Shown here in pieces: positions 6,868 through 7,197 of a DNA stretch of 7,197 bases. A model generated the notes under the pieces. It made no database searches, was not told where the DNA came from, and saw only the letters and a list, made by a program, of their open reading frames with translations. The stretch is from Bacteroidales bacterium UBA6192 (GTDB lineage: Bacteria; Bacteroidota; Bacteroidia; Bacteroidales; F082), in assembly GCA_002422725.1 (NCBI GenBank), contig DITE01000023.1, positions 70,867 to 78,063 of the forward strand, given 5' to 3'. The first letter of the stretch is position 1, and the number at the start of each line of letters is the position of its first letter. Both the position numbers and the translations under genes were made by a program.

Positions 6868-6904
6868 CCCGCAGTAATTCTTCACGAATGCTGCGGGTTT
6901 TTTT
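6868..6904 (+). terminator. Intrinsic terminator of the exporter operon
   Basis: CCCGCAG (6868-6874) pairs perfectly with CTGCGGG (6891-6897). The stem extends inward with a G-T pair and ATTC/GAAT (6877-6880 with 6886-6889) around one bulged A, closing on a five-base loop. Seven T residues follow directly (6898-6904). It lies 21 bases after the adaptor stop codon and points in the plus direction. The minus side has no comparable T-tract, so it should not serve the convergent gene well. Confidence 0.93.
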
Positions 6905-6933
6905 GTATATTGAAATACGGTGCTGTTTGGCTT

Positions 6934-7197
6934 TTATAACTCATTCCTGCCGGTCTGTTTCAGCCCTAGTGTCCTTCGGTTGACCGATACAGGCCGTTTA
7001 AGTTTGAACTTGTAAATAAGTGTTCCGCCAATGGCAACTGCGATTGTTATTACCCTGAATACATTGGCTAATGTTCCACCAAGTGCATTTTCGCCTGCAT
7101 CGAACAGCATCCAGAATAGATTCATAAACAGGTGAAGTCCAACAATCAGCCAAACATTGTAGTCCCACTCCACATAAAGCCAGGCAAAGAAACCGGC
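6934..7197 (-). CDS. C-terminal part of a probable CPBP-family intramembrane protease (partial)
   Basis: The reading frame is open to the right edge of the window, so only the last 87 residues are seen and the true start lies outside. An in-frame GTG at 7173 is internal and not a likely start. The fragment opens AGFFAWLYVEWDYNVWLIVG and continues LHLFMNLFWMLFD. This matches the last part of CPBP (Abi/CAAX-like) proteases: a short G-x-x-x-A-W-L-Y helix, a turn, then HxxxN (His22, Asn26 of the fragment) inside a hydrophobic helix. A final membrane helix (about residues 48-67) and a basic tail follow. The upstream EExxxR and FxxxH motifs would be beyond the window, so the call rests on one motif and the membrane topology. 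It is convergent with the exporter operon, with 87 bases between the stop codons. Confidence 0.65.
   Translation of the reverse strand, partial: AGFFAWLYVEWDYNVWLIVGLHLFMNLFWMLFDAGENALGGTLANVFRVITIAVAIGGTLIYKFKLKRPVSVNRRTLGLKQTGRNEL

Overview
The window looks like a piece of a Bacteroidota chromosome, possibly Bacteroidales or a relative. This is inferred from the protein families, the A-rich start-codon contexts with no clear Shine-Dalgarno sequence, and the moderate G+C judged by eye. No rRNA, tRNA, CRISPR array, transposase or phage gene was seen, so the placement rests on style and not on a marker gene.

Layout. Positions 1-41 hold a 9-bp tandem repeat cut by the window edge. Positions 49-1008 (minus) encode a complete CaxA/YrbG-type Ca2+/Na+ antiporter. 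A 314-bp gap follows. Positions 1323-2087 (minus) encode a cytosolic protein with paired CxxC motifs and a TPR-like C-terminus; it has no assigned function. A 376-bp divergent intergenic region (2088-2463) then carries a near-perfect 12-bp inverted repeat and a 10-bp direct repeat, both candidate control sites. Positions 2464-6846 (plus) form a tight four-gene operon: ABC ATPase, two paralogous MacB-type permeases and a MacA/HlyD-type periplasmic adaptor. A strong intrinsic terminator at 6868-6904 ends it. The right edge (6934-7197, minus) holds the C-terminal 87 residues of what is probably a CPBP-family membrane protease, convergent with the operon.

How the genes work together. The ATPase should energise a permease dimer, plausibly a heterodimer because the two permeases are clearly related but diverged. 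The adaptor should link the permeases to an outer-membrane TolC-type channel. No such channel is encoded between the adaptor and the terminator, so the pump probably borrows one from elsewhere. The substrate cannot be told from sequence; MacAB relatives export macrolides, peptides, siderophores or lipid-linked molecules.

Most of the window is ordinary for this phylum. The items most worth a second look are the uncharacterised CxxC/TPR-like protein, the repeat-bearing region upstream of the exporter operon, the 9-bp tandem repeat beside the antiporter gene, and a substitution at the adaptor's hairpin tip.
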